A DNA stretch of 64,000 nt from positions 183,690-247,689 of the forward strand of contig FN649745.1 in assembly GCA_000310025.1 (NCBI GenBank), given 5' to 3'. Shown piece by piece: positions 63,001 through 64,000 of this stretch. Within the stretch, counting starts at the first letter, position 1. Every line of letters begins with the position of its first letter. This DNA comes from Ectocarpus siliculosus. Taxonomy: Eukaryota; Sar; Phaeophyceae; Ectocarpales; Ectocarpaceae. The position numbers were made by a program, and so were the translations under genes. The notes below the pieces were generated by a model. That model saw only the letters and a list, made by a program, of their open reading frames with translations. It did no database searches and was not told the DNA's origin.

Positions 63001-64000
63001 AGCCCTTCTCGCCCAGGAGGTCGAAGCTACGGAGAAGGCTGCCGGCGACGTCGCGGCCGCCACGGCCGCAGCCGAAGCTGCCGCTGCCCGCGAGCAGGAG
63101 TCGACCGCCGCGCTGGAGGAGCGCATCGCCGCTCTGGAGGCCGACAAGGCCGACCTCGAGCAGCAGGAGGCGGTGCTGCGCGCGGAGAACGAGGAGGCGG
63201 TCGCTATCATGGCCGAGAACCAACCCCGCGAGCCCGTGTTAGCGGACGCCGACGTTCAGACCGAAGCTCCCGATTCCGAAGACGAGGCCGCCGAAGGTGC
63301 TCCCGCCGCTGGCCGGAGCGTGGCGGATGTCGAGGTCGCTGAGCGCGAGGTTGCTCTAGCGGGCCTGCAGCAGCGCGTGGAGGACCTGGAAGCGAGTCTT
63401 ATGGAGGCCAGAGGGGAGCAGCGGGAGCAAGAAGTCTGCAACCGGGAGGACAAGCAGAAGGCGGACGAGTCGCTGATCGAGGCCCTGGCGGCGCAGCGGC
63501 GGGCGGAGGACGCGTTCAGCGCCGCCTGCCAATCGGAGCTTGAGATGCGGTGCCGGCTCGAGAACGCCGTGCAACAGGTGCAGGAGGCGGAAGAGGCCCG
63601 CGACGCGATGTCCACCAAAGCCGAGGGAGAGGCTGCCTCCGTCGGCAAGGAGCGGGAGAAGGTCCGAGTCCTGGAAGACCGTGTGGCCGAGACCGAGACT
63701 CGCCTGGACGCGGCGGAGCAAGCCAAGACCGCGACCGAGGAAGAGGCGCGGCGCGAGGTCCTCGCCTCCAAGGAAAAGGATGAGACCATCGGGGAACTTA
63801 GCGCCCTCGTTGACAGCCTGAGCGCAGACGGGGACAGGAAGACGGTCGAAGACAAGGCCAAGGAAGAGGGCGACGCGGCGCGCGTCCAGCAGCAGCTGGA
63901 GCAGCTGCTATCGGACAAGAACAAGGCGGAGGAAGAAGCTGCAGCGGCACGCGCCGAGAACGAGGCCCTGTGCGCCAAGATCGACGAGTTGTCCGGGCAG
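57029..64000 (+). CDS. Kinesin-7/CENP-E-like motor protein (3' end beyond window)
   Basis: Exons 57029-57202, 57988-58185, 59630-59797, 61343-62497 and 62969-64000 (open at the edge) encode 909 residues so far, all phase 0. The N-terminal motor has VAIRLRPLND, FFTYDRIFDED, P-loop AYGQTSSGKTFTM, LMRVSYLEIYQEEIRDLL, switch I NSRSSRSHTIF, switch II LNLVDLAGSE, SLLTLSRVIQTL and YRDSKLTRILQPSLSGN. These are all the ATP-binding and microtubule elements of a plus-end kinesin. The neck (FASRAKEIKTRAIVNEI) leads into a heptad segment, a short basic and Ala-rich linker and a long Glu/Ala coiled coil (from about 62970). The motor layout and long coiled coil fit the kinesin-7/CENP-E group, but subfamily assignment is tentative. 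The intron 2 donor is either GC (58186) or a GT a few bases on. It is divergent from VPS72. Confidence 0.92.
62556..62705 (+). repeat. Imperfect duplication in kinesin intron
   Basis: A block running from GTGTGACCCGGGTA through CTATGGTTGGTGCCTGGAGCG is followed about 90 bp later by a diverged copy (GTGTGGCCCGGGTAGAG, CTATGGTCGCTGTCTGGAGC). It is an intronic duplication and is non-coding. Confidence 0.65.

Overview
The window looks like nuclear DNA of an intron-rich photosynthetic stramenopile, most likely a brown alga of the Ectocarpus type. This is inferred from four things: many short exons (35-690 nt, with a few longer ones) split by GT-AG introns of 0.3-2.6 kb; GC-rich coding exons full of Ala/Gly/Ser/Gln runs; many CTG/TTG and GTC microsatellites; and a phosphoglycerate mutase whose N-terminus resembles a heterokont plastid-targeting presequence with an Ala-Phe junction. 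There are no operons. It is a draft contig: the first 170 bases are homopolymer-rich and positions 38091-38190 are a run of N.

Layout, left to right. 1-4.5 kb (+): C-terminal part of a C2CD5-like protein. 7.0-11.6 kb (-): a USP22/Ubp8-type ubiquitin protease. 12.6-13.1 kb (-): a small unrecognised ORF. 13.6-17.0 kb (+): ALG1 mannosyltransferase. 18.2-26.1 kb (-): a 13-exon, about 1028-residue polytopic membrane protein with two RING-like Cys modules and a reelin-like ectodomain. 27.8-28.7 kb (-): a fragmentary gene with a frame break and an in-frame stop. 28.8-30.9 kb (+): a coiled-coil protein. 34.0-36.7 kb (-): SCO1. 37.8-44.0 kb (-): phosphoglycerate mutase, with a 2.1 kb terminal-inverted-repeat element in its first intron and a short repeat in another. 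44.8 kb (+): tRNA-Gly(GCC). 46.5-50.5 kb (+): a PKA-type catalytic subunit. 52.5-56.7 kb (-): VPS72/YL1. 57.0 kb to the window end (+): a kinesin of CENP-E-like layout, continuing past the edge.

Most genes are unrelated housekeeping functions: deubiquitination and H2A.Z chromatin (USP22, VPS72), N-glycan synthesis (ALG1), cytochrome oxidase assembly (SCO1), glycolysis (PGAM), cAMP signalling (PKA) and mitosis (kinesin). VPS72 and the kinesin are divergent, with start codons 325 bp apart, and probably share a promoter region. PKA and VPS72 are convergent. The most novel item is the reelin-like membrane protein; every exon junction I placed keeps the reading frame. The mobile-DNA signals are the TIR element, a dispersed short repeat present twice, and two small fold-back elements.
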